Part shown: positions 9,784-18,143 of the stretch, piece after piece
Position numbering within the stretch: position 1 is the stretch's first letter
Layout: each line of letters begins with the position of its first letter
NCBI RefSeq assembly: GCF_016772275.1
Contig: NZ_CP065425.1
Span: 1,890,653-1,954,652 of the forward strand
DNA from: Heyndrickxia vini
GTDB lineage: Bacteria > Bacillota > Bacilli > Bacillales > Bacillaceae_C
DNA length: 64,000 nt
Reading direction: 5' to 3'
The notes under the pieces: model-generated
The model's input: only the letters and a program-made list of their open reading frames with translations
What the model was told of the DNA's origin: nothing
Database searches by the model: none
Translations under genes and position numbers: made by a program

Positions 9784-10557
9784 ATGATTGTAACAACTGC
9801 TGGGCGAACAAACGAACAAATGATTGAAAAAGCCAAAGTAATTGCGAAAGAATTAGATGCAGAATATATTCCACGAAAGAAACAGTCGATTAATAAAATG
9901 AAGCAACTTTTAGATGATGATTGTATTATAATCGGAAAAGATAGATTAGAACTACATCCTTTTCAATCAGACGTTCCTTTTTTCTTCCATCCAAATTCTG
10001 CAAGCTTTCGAATAAAAAGGTTATTGAGATCGGAACTTGATCCATTTATTAAAGCAACCAATCTTAAAAATGGAAGTACAATTTTAGATTGTACAATGGG
10101 ATTAGCTTCCGATAGTATTGTTGCTTCCTTTGTTGTTGGAAACCGTGGAAAAGTCTATTCATTAGAAGGGAATAAATATCTGCATTACATTGTCAAAAAA
10201 GGATTGGAAACATGGAGCTCGGATATTGAAGAAATGAATCTTGCAATGAAGAGAATTCAAACAAGAAACTTGGATTTTAAGGATGTCTTAAAAAGACTGC
10301 CAGATCAATTTGTAGATGTCATATATTTTGACCCTATGTTTGAAGATCAAATTTTAACTTCAGATGGTATTGCAGCATTAAGAAAATTTGCATTGTATAC
10401 AGGTATAAATGATGACATTATCTATGAGGCTACAAGAGTAGCTAAAAAGCGCATTGTACTTAAAGATCATTTTCGTTCTGAAAGATTTGCTAAATATGGC
10501 TTTCAAGTAATTGAACGAAAATCTGCAAAGTTTCACTTTGGCATTTTGAAAGTATGA
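9784..10557 (+). CDS. ypiP: class I SAM-dependent methyltransferase, YpiP type
   Basis: 257 residues from the ATG at 9784, preceded by TTAGGTGAT; the frame extends upstream to a TTG that lies inside the brxB terminator and is rejected. KNGSTILDCTMGLASDSIVAS is the SAM-binding motif I and FVDVIYFDPMFED resembles motif IV (D-P-M-F). The C-terminus ends VIERKSAKFHFGILKV. In B. subtilis, ypiP also neighbours brxB. The substrate is unknown. Expression probably depends on read-through of the brxB terminator or on a weak local promoter. Confidence 0.85.
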   Translation: MIVTTAGRTNEQMIEKAKVIAKELDAEYIPRKKQSINKMKQLLDDDCIIIGKDRLELHPFQSDVPFFFHPNSASFRIKRLLRSELDPFIKATNLKNGSTILDCTMGLASDSIVASFVVGNRGKVYSLEGNKYLHYIVKKGLETWSSDIEEMNLAMKRIQTRNLDFKDVLKRLPDQFVDVIYFDPMFEDQILTSDGIAALRKFALYTGINDDIIYEATRVAKKRIVLKDHFRSERFAKYGFQVIERKSAKFHFGILKV

Positions 10558-10571
10558 AAATTGATTAACGT

Positions 10572-10613
10572 AAAAAGGCCGACACTCGCTTTCAATCCTA
10601 AAGTAAGTCGGCC
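10572..10613 (-). terminator. terminator for the small minus-strand gene
   Basis: On the minus strand GGCCGAC (10613-10607) pairs with GTCGGCC (10583-10577) and is followed by TTTTT (10576-10572). On the plus strand no T run follows, so it serves mainly the minus-strand mini-gene. It lies just past the stop of ypiP. Confidence 0.65.
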
Positions 10614-10628
10614 ATTCATTCAATTTCA

Positions 10629-10703
10629 TTAATCAGTAATCGTTAAATAAACAAAGTACGCTAATAAAATAAAGATACCAATGTAAGTTAATGCTGTTTC
10701 CAC
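10629..10703 (-). CDS. 24-residue single-span membrane peptide
   Basis: Too short for most gene callers. The minus strand has GAGGAG, 7 bases, then GTG, and a 24-residue frame: two polar residues (E-T), an uninterrupted hydrophobic core containing IGIFILLAYFVYL, and a short polar tail ending ITD before TAA. A minus-strand terminator follows 16 bases later, which gives a complete self-contained gene. The shape (one helix, short tails) recalls KdpF- or CydS-like accessory peptides of membrane complexes, but I do not recognise it and no partner gene is adjacent. Confidence 0.65.
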   Translation of the reverse strand: METALTYIGIFILLAYFVYLTITD

Positions 10704-11002
10704 GAAATCACTCCTCAAAAATAATATTCAACAGATCCTCAGTGGATATGTATTTTAAATAAAGTTAGCATATACATATTATTATAAAAATACTCCTTTT
10801 ATATAAATAAATATTGCGCTACAATAATAGTATAAACCGAATGAATATTTAGAAAACGTATAAATATCATATACTACTATATAACTTTTTTGGGAATATT
10901 GAAACCTTTTTGTTTTCTAATCGTCAATATAAGTATAGAATAATAGTAAACTAGAGTTCATATTTAATAGGAAGGCTTTTACATCAGAAAGGATTTTGGC
11001 AC
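10704..11002. other. AT-rich intergenic region between the mini-gene and ypjP
   Basis: Holds the ribosome site and promoter of the divergent mini-gene and the promoter of ypjP. TATAGAATAATAG around 10934-10946 could be a -10 region for ypjP, but no convincing -35 partner is visible. No other coding potential or strong structure was seen. Confidence 0.5.
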
Positions 11003-11602
11003 ATGAAACAGTGGCTTAGAAAATCAGTTGTCGTACTCGTCTCCATATTAACATTTGGATTAGTAACACCGGCCCATGCATTTTGGAATGAAAATCAAGA
11101 GGTAGATAAAGTAAAACACGAATCGGCCAATTCAAGCTATCAACAAACCTCTACAAATGAGAATGTATTTATAACTGATAAAGAGAATGTTGATAGGCAA
11201 CAATTGATTAATCGGTTGATGATTGAAGCAGAAAAACAATCATATGAGAAATTTGGCAGCAAAATCACCCCAGTTATTGAAGATGAATTTCGGGAAGTTA
11301 TTCTTCCGAAAATACAAGAAGCAATTGAAATGACTATTGCTCAATATCCGAATGAGGAATTATCTTCATTGGCAATCACGGAAACACCAAGTGCAGGCGT
11401 TGGTGAAAAAATATTTCATATTTATAATGCAAAAACTAGAGAAGACATTATTCGTTTCCATGTAAGAAGAGATCACCCGCCAATGGATGGATATTATTTT
11501 AACTTTCATTATCATACACGTTTTGATGAATACCAAGCCCACCATGACTTAGGAAAAATCTATTGGGATAAAAATACTCCACCGAAATGGATGGCTATGT
11601 AA
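11003..11602 (+). CDS. ypjP: YpjP-like exported protein
   Basis: 199 residues. A Sec signal peptide is clear (MKQWLRK, hydrophobic core, cleavage after TPAHA near residue 26). The mature part is hydrophilic; the C-terminal half contains FHVRRDHPPMDGYYFNFHYHTRFDEY, conserved in the YpjP family, whose function is unknown. In B. subtilis ypjP sits beside thyB-dfrA, as here. The RBS AGAAAGGA precedes the ATG and an intrinsic terminator follows. Confidence 0.85.
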   Translation: MKQWLRKSVVVLVSILTFGLVTPAHAFWNENQEVDKVKHESANSSYQQTSTNENVFITDKENVDRQQLINRLMIEAEKQSYEKFGSKITPVIEDEFREVILPKIQEAIEMTIAQYPNEELSSLAITETPSAGVGEKIFHIYNAKTREDIIRFHVRRDHPPMDGYYFNFHYHTRFDEYQAHHDLGKIYWDKNTPPKWMAM

Positions 11603-11621
11603 AAAATGAATAGATTTATGA

Positions 11622-11648
11622 AAAATCAGCGATCTAGCTGGTTTTTTT
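11622..11648 (+). terminator. terminator after ypjP
   Basis: AAATCAGC / GCTGGTTT stem (one G-U pair) around GATCTA, followed by seven T residues. Confidence 0.8.
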
Positions 11649-11672
11649 ATGCTGCTCGCAACTTGTAACTTA

Positions 11673-11681
11673 TGATATAAT
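11673..11681 (+). promoter_or_regulatory. extended -10 promoter element before the metallopeptidase gene
   Basis: TGATATAAT matches the TGnTATAAT extended -10 consensus about 30 bases before the gene. The -35 region is poor. Confidence 0.5.
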
Positions 11682-11710
11682 TTAAAAGAAAAATACTAGT
11701 TTTTGAGGAA

Positions 11711-12418
11711 GTGCAACGAGAAATGCGCAGATTACAACTAGTACTATTAGCTGTCATTATCGTTTTTTTGCTTCAAGGCAACTCAAAACCAACTATAGAT
11801 GGAGTGCTGTTAAAAAATTCTGTAGTCTTTAAAACGATGAAACTTGAATCTAGTGATACTTTAAAAAATATCATTATATTACCTAATTCTACTAAATATA
11901 ATCGGAACGAAGTGACAAATATCATTTTACGCTTGGATCATTTACCTACATCCATTTTGCAAAAGGTTGCTCTATCAGGAATTAAAGTAAAGCTATTTCA
12001 AGGTAAACTTACTGATAACCCATCCGCATCCTATTTAAAAGGAATTACACCACGAGGATACTCCAATCATGCCATTACGTGGGATGACATTCCCGGTGTC
12101 GGCGGTTCAAAAATAGTGTTAGTGAAAATAGGCTATAGCGAAAAGGGAAAGGGCCATGGTTCAATAAATTTAGAATTACATGAACTGGCACACTCTTTGG
12201 ACAAATATCTTTTTCATGCCGAAAATAAGAATGGTAACTATCTGTCGATTTGGAAAGAGGAAGCCCAAAAGCTGTTTCCAAATCAAAACTATTTAATGAA
12301 ATATCCCGAAGAATATTTTGCTGAAAGTTTTGCGATGTATTATTATACAAATGACTCAAAAAAACAATTAAAATATTATGCGCCAAAAACGTATGCATAT
12401 ATTTCAAGTCTCAAATAG
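11711..12418 (+). CDS. anthrax lethal-factor-related metalloendopeptidase
   Basis: About 235 residues. An N-terminal hydrophobic helix ([14 protein letters not shown]) is an uncleaved anchor or signal peptide, so the catalytic part is extracellular. The zinc motif HExxH appears as [11 protein letters not shown], and the third ligand glutamate is in [12 protein letters not shown]; spacing and surroundings match the ATLF/PPEP (M34-related) family, which cleaves Pro-rich substrates. The start is uncertain: GTG at 11711 is almost touching GAGGAA, and ATG at 11723 is about 13 bases away. The gene ends 19 bases before thyA. The physiological substrate is unknown, and small host proteins of this type need not be toxins. 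Confidence 0.8.
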   Translation: MQREMRRLQLVLLAVIIVFLLQGNSKPTIDGVLLKNSVVFKTMKLESSDTLKNIIILPNSTKYNRNEVTNIILRLDHLPTSILQKVALSGIKVKLFQGKLTDNPSASYLKGITPRGYSNHAITWDDIPGVGGSKIVLVKIGYSEKGKGHGSINLELHELAHSLDKYLFHAENKNGNYLSIWKEEAQKLFPNQNYLMKYPEEYFAESFAMYYYTNDSKKQLKYYAPKTYAYISSLK

Positions 12419-12437
12419 AATAGGATGGATTACACCG

Positions 12438-13232
12438 ATGAAACAATATTTGAATCTCTGTAAGCATGTACTAGAATATGGAGCGAAAAAAGAGGACCGT
12501 ACAGGTACTGGAACATACAGTATATTTGGTTATCAAATGCGTTTTGACTTGCAAAAGGGCTTCCCGCTATTAACAACAAAAAAGCTGCACATGAAGTCAA
12601 TTATCCATGAATTACTTTGGATGTTAAATGGGGATACGAATGTCCGTTATCTCCAAGAAAATGGGGTAAGAATTTGGAACGAATGGGCAGATGATAATGG
12701 AAACTTAGGTCCGGTCTATGGGCATCAATGGCGTTCTTGGCCTGCTCAAAACGGAGAAACTATAGACCAAATTACCAATGTTATTAATCAAATTAAAACA
12801 AATCCCGATTCCCGCAGGCTGATTGTAAATGCATGGAATGTTGCTGAGATAGAAAATATGGCGCTTCCTCCATGTCATTGCTTCTTCCAATTTTATGTAG
12901 CAGACGGTAGGCTGTCATGTCAATTGTATCAACGTTCTGCAGATATCTTTCTTGGAGTGCCTTTTAATATTGCTTCATATGCATTGTTAACTATGATGAT
13001 TGCACAAGTTTGCGGACTGGAGCCAGGGGAATTCGTACACACTTTAGGCGACGCTCATATATATATGAACCATATTGAACAAGTGAAACTACAATTAACA
13101 CGCGAACCGAAAGATTTGCCCAAAATGTTGATTAATCCGGAAGTTAAGGATATATTTAATTTTACATTTACCGATTTTGAACTACATGATTACAACCCAC
13201 ATCCACATATTAAAGGAGTGGTAAGCGTATGA
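12438..13232 (+). CDS. thyA: thymidylate synthase ThyA
   Basis: 264 residues from the ATG at 12438 ([15 protein letters not shown]...), exactly the standard ThyA length; a 20-codon upward extension overlapping the previous gene is rejected. It converts dUMP and methylene-tetrahydrofolate to dTMP and dihydrofolate. Visible motifs: EDRTGTGT near the N-terminus, the catalytic cysteine in [12 protein letters not shown], the folate/dUMP-binding [22 protein letters not shown], and HIYMNHIEQ. The stop overlaps the dfrA start (ATGA), coupling dTMP synthesis to dihydrofolate recycling. Confidence 0.97.
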   Translation: MKQYLNLCKHVLEYGAKKEDRTGTGTYSIFGYQMRFDLQKGFPLLTTKKLHMKSIIHELLWMLNGDTNVRYLQENGVRIWNEWADDNGNLGPVYGHQWRSWPAQNGETIDQITNVINQIKTNPDSRRLIVNAWNVAEIENMALPPCHCFFQFYVADGRLSCQLYQRSADIFLGVPFNIASYALLTMMIAQVCGLEPGEFVHTLGDAHIYMNHIEQVKLQLTREPKDLPKMLINPEVKDIFNFTFTDFELHDYNPHPHIKGVVSV

Positions 13233-13714
13233 TCTCTTTTTTATGGGCTCAAGATGAAAAAGGAGTAATAGGTCGAAACAACCAACTTCCATGGTATATT
13301 CCTGAAGATCTAAAATATTTCAAAAAAACCACGATGGGACATCCAATCGTAATGGGAAGAAAAACGTTTGAATCAATCGGTAAACCTTTACCGGGAAGAC
13401 AAAATATTATCATAACACGAGATGAAAACTTTCATGTGAAAGATTGTCTTGTGTTTCAATCGAAGCATCAATTATTAAAATGGGCTGATCAACAAGATGA
13501 AGAAGTTTTCATTACTGGTGGTGCAGAAATCTTCGGTCTACTCATGGATACAGTTGACCGCCTATACGTAACAAAGATATTTGCAAATATTGAAGGAGAT
13601 ACCTATTTTCCAATTATTGATTGGTCGGAATGGGAATTAGTATCTAGTGAAAAAGGCCCCACGAATGAAGAAAATCCTTACGACTACGAATTTCAAGTCT
13701 ACGAAAGAAAATAA
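13229..13714 (+). CDS. dfrA: dihydrofolate reductase
   Basis: 161 residues, the normal length. It reduces the dihydrofolate produced by ThyA. Signature features: [27 protein letters not shown] (the LPW and the acidic active-site region), [28 protein letters not shown] (NADPH-binding) and [12 protein letters not shown]. The ATG overlaps the thyA stop by 4 bases, with AAAGGAG inside the end of thyA. A terminator follows. Confidence 0.97.
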   Translation: MISFLWAQDEKGVIGRNNQLPWYIPEDLKYFKKTTMGHPIVMGRKTFESIGKPLPGRQNIIITRDENFHVKDCLVFQSKHQLLKWADQQDEEVFITGGAEIFGLLMDTVDRLYVTKIFANIEGDTYFPIIDWSEWELVSSEKGPTNEENPYDYEFQVYERK

Positions 13715-13743
13715 ACGATATTTACGATTTATGAAGAAATCCT

Positions 13744-13768
13744 TGCTCCTATAATGGAGCTTTTTTTT
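13744..13768 (+). terminator. terminator after thyA-dfrA
   Basis: GCTCC (13745-13749), TATAAT loop, GGAGC (13756-13760), then eight T residues. Confidence 0.8.
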
Positions 13769-13825
13769 ATGGACAAACTTTAAATGTTGCTCTCCTTACA
13801 TAAATGTAAGTAAGGAGATGATGAA

Positions 13826-14797
13826 ATGGTAAAAAAGAAAAAAATCCTCTTTTTTAGTGATTTTGGTGTAGATGATATGGTTGCAGGGTTATTTAGCTTT
13901 TATAGTAAAGAATTAGAGCTTGTCGGAGTCGTTGCAGATTATGGAAATATTTCTAAAGAAGATGCATTACGAAACGTTGAGTTTTTTAAAAAATTAACGG
14001 GAATTTACGATATACCAGTATTCGGTGGTGCTGAAATTCCCCTAACTGGTGATCTTCCAACATATTATCCCGAAATTCATGGTCCGTCTGGTTTGGGCCC
14101 TATTATTCCCGAATTTTATTCGAATGGTACATTAGAAAATTTTAATAATATTAATGATTTAATTAAAAAATATGAGAATGAAATTATTATTTTTAGTGCT
14201 GGGAGATTAACATCTTTAGCAACTATGTTTATCTTGTATCCCGAAATGATGAAAAAAGTAAAGGACATCTATTTAATGGGAGGAGCATTTCTAACAGCTG
14301 GTAATGTAACTCCGGTTGCCGAGGCGAATTTCTTCAGTGATCCTTATGCGACTAATCTTGTAATGCAATTGTCACCAAAAAAAATTCATATTGTTCCATT
14401 AGATGTAACAAAAGAGGCCATTTTAACACCAGATTTCGTGAATAAACTAAATGAGCATTATTTGAAAACAAATGATAAAGTAGGTCAAGTTATTAAACCG
14501 ATGATTGATTTTTATTATAAATTCTATAAAAAAATGAATCCAAATTTAATAGGGAGTCCCATTCACGATTTACTTGCTATGTGGGCAGTTAGTGAACAAA
14601 GTAATATGGAATATATTGAAGTACCTGTAAAAATTTCAGTTGAAAAAGGTGCTTCGTTTGGACAGAGTATGGCGGATTTCCGAACAACGATTATGAAGGC
14701 ACCATGGCCGGTTCATCGTATTGCATACCAATTTGATTATTCATTGTTCATCAATCAAATATATACGATACTTACTAGTAAAATAGAAAGAGGATAG
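13826..14797 (+). CDS. nucleoside hydrolase (IunH/RihA-like family)
   Basis: 323 residues. The N-terminal FFSDFGVDDMVAG is a variant of the family's DTDxGxDD calcium/ribose site; the first Asp of the usual D-x-D is replaced by Ser-Asp spacing, so activity may differ. DIYLMGGAF..GNVTPVAEANFFSDPYATNLVM is the central family motif, and SPIHDLLAMWAV provides the late ligand Asp. Enzymes of this family release the base from purine or pyrimidine nucleosides. AAGGAG lies 8 bases before the ATG. It appears monocistronic, between the dfrA terminator and the ypmR promoter. Confidence 0.85.
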   Translation: MVKKKKILFFSDFGVDDMVAGLFSFYSKELELVGVVADYGNISKEDALRNVEFFKKLTGIYDIPVFGGAEIPLTGDLPTYYPEIHGPSGLGPIIPEFYSNGTLENFNNINDLIKKYENEIIIFSAGRLTSLATMFILYPEMMKKVKDIYLMGGAFLTAGNVTPVAEANFFSDPYATNLVMQLSPKKIHIVPLDVTKEAILTPDFVNKLNEHYLKTNDKVGQVIKPMIDFYYKFYKKMNPNLIGSPIHDLLAMWAVSEQSNMEYIEVPVKISVEKGASFGQSMADFRTTIMKAPWPVHRIAYQFDYSLFINQIYTILTSKIERG

Positions 14798-14820
14798 TTT
14801 TTTTTCGAAGTAAAAAAATG

Positions 14821-14847
14821 TTTGCCTCATAAAATACGTGTTATAAT
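14821..14847 (+). promoter_or_regulatory. promoter for ypmR-ypmS
   Basis: TTTGCC at 14821-14826 and an extended -10 TGTTATAAT at 14839-14847, with a 15-base spacer. It lies about 30 bases before the ypmR start. Confidence 0.6.
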
Positions 14848-14877
14848 AAAAAGAATGTAAAAGCGGGGTGACAATAA

Positions 14878-15678
14878 ATGAAGAAAATCCTCACTTTACT
14901 TTTGGGAATTTTGCTTTTCTGCAGCGGTTGTTCGTTCGGAATAAAAGAACATGCAATGAAAGATTTGAATGTTACAAATAAACCTGTTCCTAAGGATTTA
15001 GCGATCGTATCTGTTGGTGATTCATTAACACAAGGCATTGGAGACAGTACAAATACAGGAGGATATATTCCTTATTTAAAAAAAGAGCTTGAAACAATGC
15101 GTATGATAAAGAAAGTAAATTTTCAAAATTTCGGAGTAAGAGGAAATAGAACAGACCAATTACTAGAAAGACTTCAGCAAAAAAAGCTAAGTGCATCAAT
15201 TTCTAAAGCAGATTTAGTCATTATTACAATCGGTGGCAATGATATTATGAAAGTATTTAAGGATAACTTTTCTGAATTAGAAATTTCGAAATTTAACCAT
15301 GCATTAATTGGCTATAAACAAAGGTTGAACAAAATAATCAAAACGATTCGACAGAAAAGTCCAAATGCTGGAATCGTCTTAATAGGGTTATACAATCCAT
15401 TTATTAAATGGTTTTCCGACATTAAAGAAGTGGATGAAATTATTTATGAATGGAATAATACGAGTAAACAATTAATAAATAATTACAAAAAAACACTGTT
15501 TGTACCTGTTGCTGATATATTTGCAAATCAAGAAGAGAACTTGCTATACTCAGATAATTTTCATCCAAACAATCACGGGTATGAGCTCATTGCAAAAAGG
15601 GTTTATAGCTTTTTAAATAATGAGAGAAAACTAAAAAATTTAATTGATTTAAATGCAATGGGAGAAGAGCGGCAATGA
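14878..15678 (+). CDS. ypmR: SGNH/GDSL-family lipoprotein esterase YpmR
   Basis: 266 residues. The signal peptide has a lipobox (LLFCSGCSF), so the protein should be anchored outside the membrane through Cys at about residue 20. Block I VSVGDSLTQGIGD has the catalytic serine, GNRTDQLLER the block II region, TIGGNDIMKVF block III, and SDNFHPNNHGYELI the catalytic Asp-x-x-His. This makes it a lipase/esterase or acyl hydrolase of the SGNH class; the natural ester is unknown. It overlaps ypmS by 4 bases, and the pair is conserved in Bacillaceae. GGGGTGA precedes the ATG. Confidence 0.9.
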   Translation: MKKILTLLLGILLFCSGCSFGIKEHAMKDLNVTNKPVPKDLAIVSVGDSLTQGIGDSTNTGGYIPYLKKELETMRMIKKVNFQNFGVRGNRTDQLLERLQQKKLSASISKADLVIITIGGNDIMKVFKDNFSELEISKFNHALIGYKQRLNKIIKTIRQKSPNAGIVLIGLYNPFIKWFSDIKEVDEIIYEWNNTSKQLINNYKKTLFVPVADIFANQEENLLYSDNFHPNNHGYELIAKRVYSFLNNERKLKNLIDLNAMGEERQ

Positions 15679-16250
15679 AAAAACAACATTGGAAAATAGC
15701 ATTTTTTAGTCTGTTAACAATAAACATTATAATAGTAGGTACAATAGGTTACTTTATATTTTCACCTGGAACCTCGACCATTCATAACAAATCTCCAAAA
15801 GGTGAAAAAGTTAATTTTAAAATAAATACGAGTAAAAACGACTTAACAAAATTAATTAATCATTATATTCATAAGGAAGGATTAAATGGTCCAATTGACT
15901 ATAGTGTACAATTAACCGATGAAGTGGAATTGTATGGGCTCATAAAGATTTTTTCTCAAGATGTCCAATTAAAAATGACTTTTGAACCGGAAGCACAAAA
16001 AAATGGGGATTTACTGTTAAAACAAAAATCGATTTTAATTGGAAATCTGAATCTTCCTGTAGAATATGTTTTAAAGTTTATCCAAAAGTCATATAAATTT
16101 CCGGATTGGGTAACAATTCAACCCAATAAAAAAACCATCTATGTCGCTTTACAAAGCATGAAAGTAAATAATGAAATGATTGTTCATGCAGATCGTTTCG
16201 ATTTAAAAAACGATGATATATCTTTCACTTTACAAATTCCAACTAAATAA
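15675..16250 (+). CDS. ypmS: YpmS-family membrane-anchored protein (DUF2140)
   Basis: 191 residues. One N-terminal transmembrane helix (about residues 8-28, IAFFSLLTINIIIVGTIGYFIF) and an extracellular domain that contains PIDYSVQLTDEVELYGLIKIF and ends SFTLQIPTK. The DUF2140/YpmS family has no proven function; constant coupling to the ypmR esterase suggests joint action at the cell surface. The ATG lies within the last codons of ypmR. Confidence 0.88.
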   Translation: MKKQHWKIAFFSLLTINIIIVGTIGYFIFSPGTSTIHNKSPKGEKVNFKINTSKNDLTKLINHYIHKEGLNGPIDYSVQLTDEVELYGLIKIFSQDVQLKMTFEPEAQKNGDLLLKQKSILIGNLNLPVEYVLKFIQKSYKFPDWVTIQPNKKTIYVALQSMKVNNEMIVHADRFDLKNDDISFTLQIPTK

Positions 16251-16256
16251 TACAGT

Positions 16257-16285
16257 AAGGATACCTTTATTAGGTATCCTTTTCA
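16257..16285 (+). terminator. terminator after ypmS
   Basis: AAGGATACC (16257-16265) and GGTATCCTT (16273-16281) with a 7-base loop and a short T run. Confidence 0.75.
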
Positions 16286-16310
16286 ATGTTGGAGTGTTAA
16301 TGAATGCATT

Positions 16311-17024
16311 TTAACTCATTAATAATAGTGAGCCATCAATTAATACGATATTGTATGCAAGGTTCGGTTTAAGTGTAATGTTATCAAAGGATTTTATTAA
16401 ATCATTTGTTAGTGAATCCTTAATTTCAATCGTACCTGTCATAGGGGTTAATGATTTATAATCAGTTGCTTGCTTATATGCAATGTTAGTAAAAAGAGTT
16501 TCGTTATTTTTAATACTGACATCGATATTTTGAGGCGGTCTGCGAAGATTAATTATACGAACAGAAGTAGTAGGAGATTGGACGGCTTTACTATCAATAT
16601 AATGTATAAGTTGAAATGTATTATTTATACAGATAATAGCTAAAGTATAATAATTATTCGGTTCAAAATCGATAGTTTTATTAATAATCGGTGATAGCTT
16701 AGTTCCTGCCGGATAAATTTCAATACGATATTTTCCTGTTGGCAATGTAATATAGTGACTTATTTCTTTGAATTCAACATCTTTTAAGACCTTTTTTCCG
16801 TTCAAATAAATATCAATTTTGCCTATATAATCCGTTGCATATAGAAAACGTACATAAGAAGGTTGTTTATATATTTGTTCTCTTGCAATTTGATTAGCTA
16901 AGTTTAAATAATGTGTGTGTTTTTGAAAACATTGTAGATGTTTGTTTGGATCGGTATATTTATAATAATTAGATAATAACTCATATTTTGCTGCCTTTTG
17001 GTAATACCTCCATATATCTTTCAT
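16311..17024 (-). CDS. DUF4397-domain protein
   Basis: About 237 residues from an ATG with AAAGGGA about 8 bases upstream; the longer frame begins with TTG and is rejected. The first about 60 residues are helical and polar. From about residue 65 there are two copies of a beta-sandwich unit, each starting with a variant of V-R-hydrophobic-hydrophobic then I-D-hydrophobic (VRFLYATDYIGKIDIYLNG and VRIINLRRPPQNIDVSIKN), the DUF4397 pattern. The YITLPTGKYRIEIYPAGT strand pair is typical. There is no signal peptide, which is unusual for this often extracellular domain. The role is unknown; spore-associated copies exist in Bacillaceae, so a spore or surface function is possible. Confidence 0.75.
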   Translation of the reverse strand: MKDIWRYYQKAAKYELLSNYYKYTDPNKHLQCFQKHTHYLNLANQIAREQIYKQPSYVRFLYATDYIGKIDIYLNGKKVLKDVEFKEISHYITLPTGKYRIEIYPAGTKLSPIINKTIDFEPNNYYTLAIICINNTFQLIHYIDSKAVQSPTTSVRIINLRRPPQNIDVSIKNNETLFTNIAYKQATDYKSLTPMTGTIEIKDSLTNDLIKSFDNITLKPNLAYNIVLIDGSLLLMS

Positions 17025-17132
17025 ATTTTTCGCTCCCTTTATCAATAAACTTCATCATTATATGTGTCCGACTAGTGGTTTGTGAGATAATGTATTAAAA
17101 TACTTTAATAAAGCGAATAAGGAAGTGAGTAT

Positions 17133-17669
17133 ATGAAAGCAGAAAAGGCAACATTTGCAGGTGGGTGTTTTTGGTGTATGGTTAAACCTTTTGATGAGCA
17201 GCCTGGTATTGAAAGTGTGATTTCCGGATACATTGGTGGGACTAAAGAAAATCCGACTTATGAAGAAGTCTGTTCGGGTACAACAGGACATACAGAGGCA
17301 GTACAAATTACTTTCAATCCGGAAATTTATCCTTATGAGCAATTATTAAACGTTTTTTGGCAACAAATCGATCCAACGGATGCTAACGGACAATTCTTTG
17401 ATAGAGGGGTATCGTATCAACCGGCCATTTATTATCATAATGAAAATCAGCACCAGGAAGCATTAAAATCGAAAAAACAATTACAAGAAAGTGGACGTTT
17501 CCAAAAACCAATTGTTGTAAAAATAATTCCGGCTAAGACCTTTTATCCAGCTGAAGATTATCATCAACATTATTACAAAAAAAATCCTAGTCATTATAAT
17601 GCCTATAGCGAAGGGTCAGGTAGGGCTTCGTTTATAAGAAAACATTGGAGTGATATAAATGAAAAATGA
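17133..17669 (+). CDS. msrA: peptide-methionine (S)-S-oxide reductase MsrA
   Basis: 178 residues. The N-terminal [14 protein letters not shown] holds the catalytic Cys (GCFWC) used to reduce the S epimer of methionine sulfoxide. [21 protein letters not shown] and [13 protein letters not shown] are standard family blocks, and the protein ends before long C-terminal extensions. GGAAGTGAG precedes the ATG. The last 11 bases overlap msrB, as in B. subtilis yppP-yppQ, so the pair repairs both sulfoxide stereoisomers. Confidence 0.96.
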   Translation: MKAEKATFAGGCFWCMVKPFDEQPGIESVISGYIGGTKENPTYEEVCSGTTGHTEAVQITFNPEIYPYEQLLNVFWQQIDPTDANGQFFDRGVSYQPAIYYHNENQHQEALKSKKQLQESGRFQKPIVVKIIPAKTFYPAEDYHQHYYKKNPSHYNAYSEGSGRASFIRKHWSDINEK

Positions 17670-18102
17670 TGAATTGAAAATAAAATTAAATCCTTTACAA
17701 TATGAAGTAACTCAAAATAATGCCACAGAGCCGCCATTTCATAATGAGTATTGGAATCAATTTGCAGAAGGTATATATGTTGATATTGTGTCCGGTAAAC
17801 CATTATTTAGTTCAAAGGATAAATTTGATGCTGGCTGTGGATGGCCAAGCTTTTCTAAACCAATCGATGACAGGGAGATAGTAGAAAATACTGATACTAG
17901 TCATGGGATGGTACGAACAGAAGTACGGAGTCATACAGCTAATTCCCATTTAGGCCATGTATTTGAGGACGGTCCTGGTCCTTCAAAGCTACGTTATTGT
18001 ATCAATTCTGCATCATTGAGATTTATTCCTAAATTTAAAATGGAAGAAGAAGGGTATAGTAATTTATTGTCCATATTTAACGAAAAAGATAATGAAAAGT
18101 AA
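17659..18102 (+). CDS. msrB: peptide-methionine (R)-S-oxide reductase MsrB
   Basis: 147 residues. Family blocks: [42 protein letters not shown], and the catalytic Cys in [14 protein letters not shown] near the C-terminus. The structural zinc CxxC pairs of the E. coli-type enzyme are absent, as in the B. subtilis protein. It overlaps msrA by 11 bases with GGAGTGAT upstream. A strong terminator follows. Confidence 0.96.
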   Translation: MKNDELKIKLNPLQYEVTQNNATEPPFHNEYWNQFAEGIYVDIVSGKPLFSSKDKFDAGCGWPSFSKPIDDREIVENTDTSHGMVRTEVRSHTANSHLGHVFEDGPGPSKLRYCINSASLRFIPKFKMEEEGYSNLLSIFNEKDNEK

Positions 18103-18116
18103 TTTTCTTCATGATA

Positions 18117-18143
18117 AAAAGGGTGGGAAAAATCCACCCTTTT
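18117..18143 (+). terminator. bidirectional terminator between msrB and the chemoreceptor gene
   Basis: AAAAGGGTGG (18117-18126) pairs with CCACCCTTTT (18134-18143) around GAAAAAT. It sits between convergent genes and overlaps the chemoreceptor stop. Confidence 0.85.

Noticed and set aside
12378-12437. Longer thyA starting at 12378
   Set aside because: The extension overlaps the metallopeptidase gene, and the ATG at 12438 gives the exact 264-residue family length with its own ribosome site.
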